A program made the position numbers and the translations under genes. Positions 6,281 through 6,405 of a stretch of 6,405 nucleotides of DNA are shown piece by piece. Below the pieces are notes generated by a model that saw only the letters and a list, made by a program, of their open reading frames with translations, had not been told where the DNA came from and ran no database searches. Position 1 is the stretch's first letter; each line of letters begins with the position of its first letter. The DNA is from Actinomycetota bacterium (GTDB taxonomy: Bacteria; Actinomycetota; Humimicrobiia; Humimicrobiales; Humimicrobiaceae): assembly GCA_022865545.1 (NCBI GenBank), contig JALHTA010000209.1:1-6405 (forward strand), written 5' to 3'.

Positions 6281-6405
6281 TTAATTTTTTTCTTTCTGGC
6301 CAGCACTTTTATCCGGGATCCTGCTTGCTATCTTTTTATTTAGATCACGGTATTTCTGAAGTTCTTCATCATCCAAGACATCAAATAAGGCTGATAATGT
6401 ATTAA
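6281..6405 (-). CDS. Probable MarR-family transcriptional regulator, C-terminal fragment
   Basis: An open minus-strand frame enters from the window edge and ends at TAA (6283-6281), leaving 40 complete codons. The visible part includes LSALFDVLDDEELQKYRDLN followed by a basic, polar tail (KKIASRIPDKSAGQKEKN). The pattern 'L-LF-VL-DEEL--Y--LN-KI' is typical of the C-terminal dimerisation helix of MarR-family regulators. The DNA-binding winged helix is outside the window, so this call leans on that helix plus context: a MarR gene directly ahead of two ABC exporter genes is a recurrent arrangement in Firmicutes. The likely role is to repress the operon until a ligand, possibly the exported compound, releases it. 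The stop codon abuts the ATG of the next gene. Another small helical regulator cannot be excluded. Confidence 0.55.
   Translation of the reverse strand, partial: NTLSALFDVLDDEELQKYRDLNKKIASRIPDKSAGQKEKN

Overview
Every gene I can support in this window is on the minus strand, so transcription runs from high to low coordinates. There are three blocks. (1) 6405 to 2097 is a tightly packed operon. It starts with the last 40 codons of a probable MarR-family regulator, entering from beyond the window edge. Two large ABC exporter half-transporters follow (749 and 645 aa), with zero-gap and 4-bp-overlap junctions. (2) 1919 to 329 is a hipB-hipA pair: an Xre-type HTH antitoxin/repressor and a HipA-family serine/threonine kinase toxin. 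It has its own sigma70-like promoter in the 177-bp gap after the ABC operon. (3) 172 to 1 is the N-terminal 57 codons of a DUF1638 protein, which runs off the other edge.

The two ABC proteins read as one heterodimeric exporter with a matched pair of asymmetric ATP sites. The 749-aa subunit carries Asp in place of the catalytic Glu and Gln in place of the H-loop His, but has a normal signature motif. The 645-aa subunit has the normal Glu and His but a deviant signature (ISQGQ). Together they would form one competent and one degenerate site. The 749-aa subunit also has about 190 residues between its first and second membrane helices, predicted to lie outside the membrane. MarR-type regulators often control such exporters in response to a ligand, so the block looks like a ligand-regulated efflux operon. 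Its substrate cannot be read from the sequence.

The organism cannot be fixed from this window. The ABC genes prefer AGA/AGG for Arg and use ATA freely. The MarR-ABC-ABC layout with a large extracellular insert is familiar from anaerobic Firmicutes. DUF1638 proteins occur in methanogens and in anaerobic bacteria that use corrinoid methyltransferases. A strict anaerobe (a clostridial or desulfo-type bacterium, or a methanogen) is my best inference. The hip genes instead use mainly CGN Arg codons and look like a cassette inserted into this background.

I found no RNA gene, CRISPR array, insertion sequence or clearly new system. The points most worth a second look are the large exporter ectodomain, the codon-use break at the hip module, and the hipA start codon, which is probably an internal GTG.
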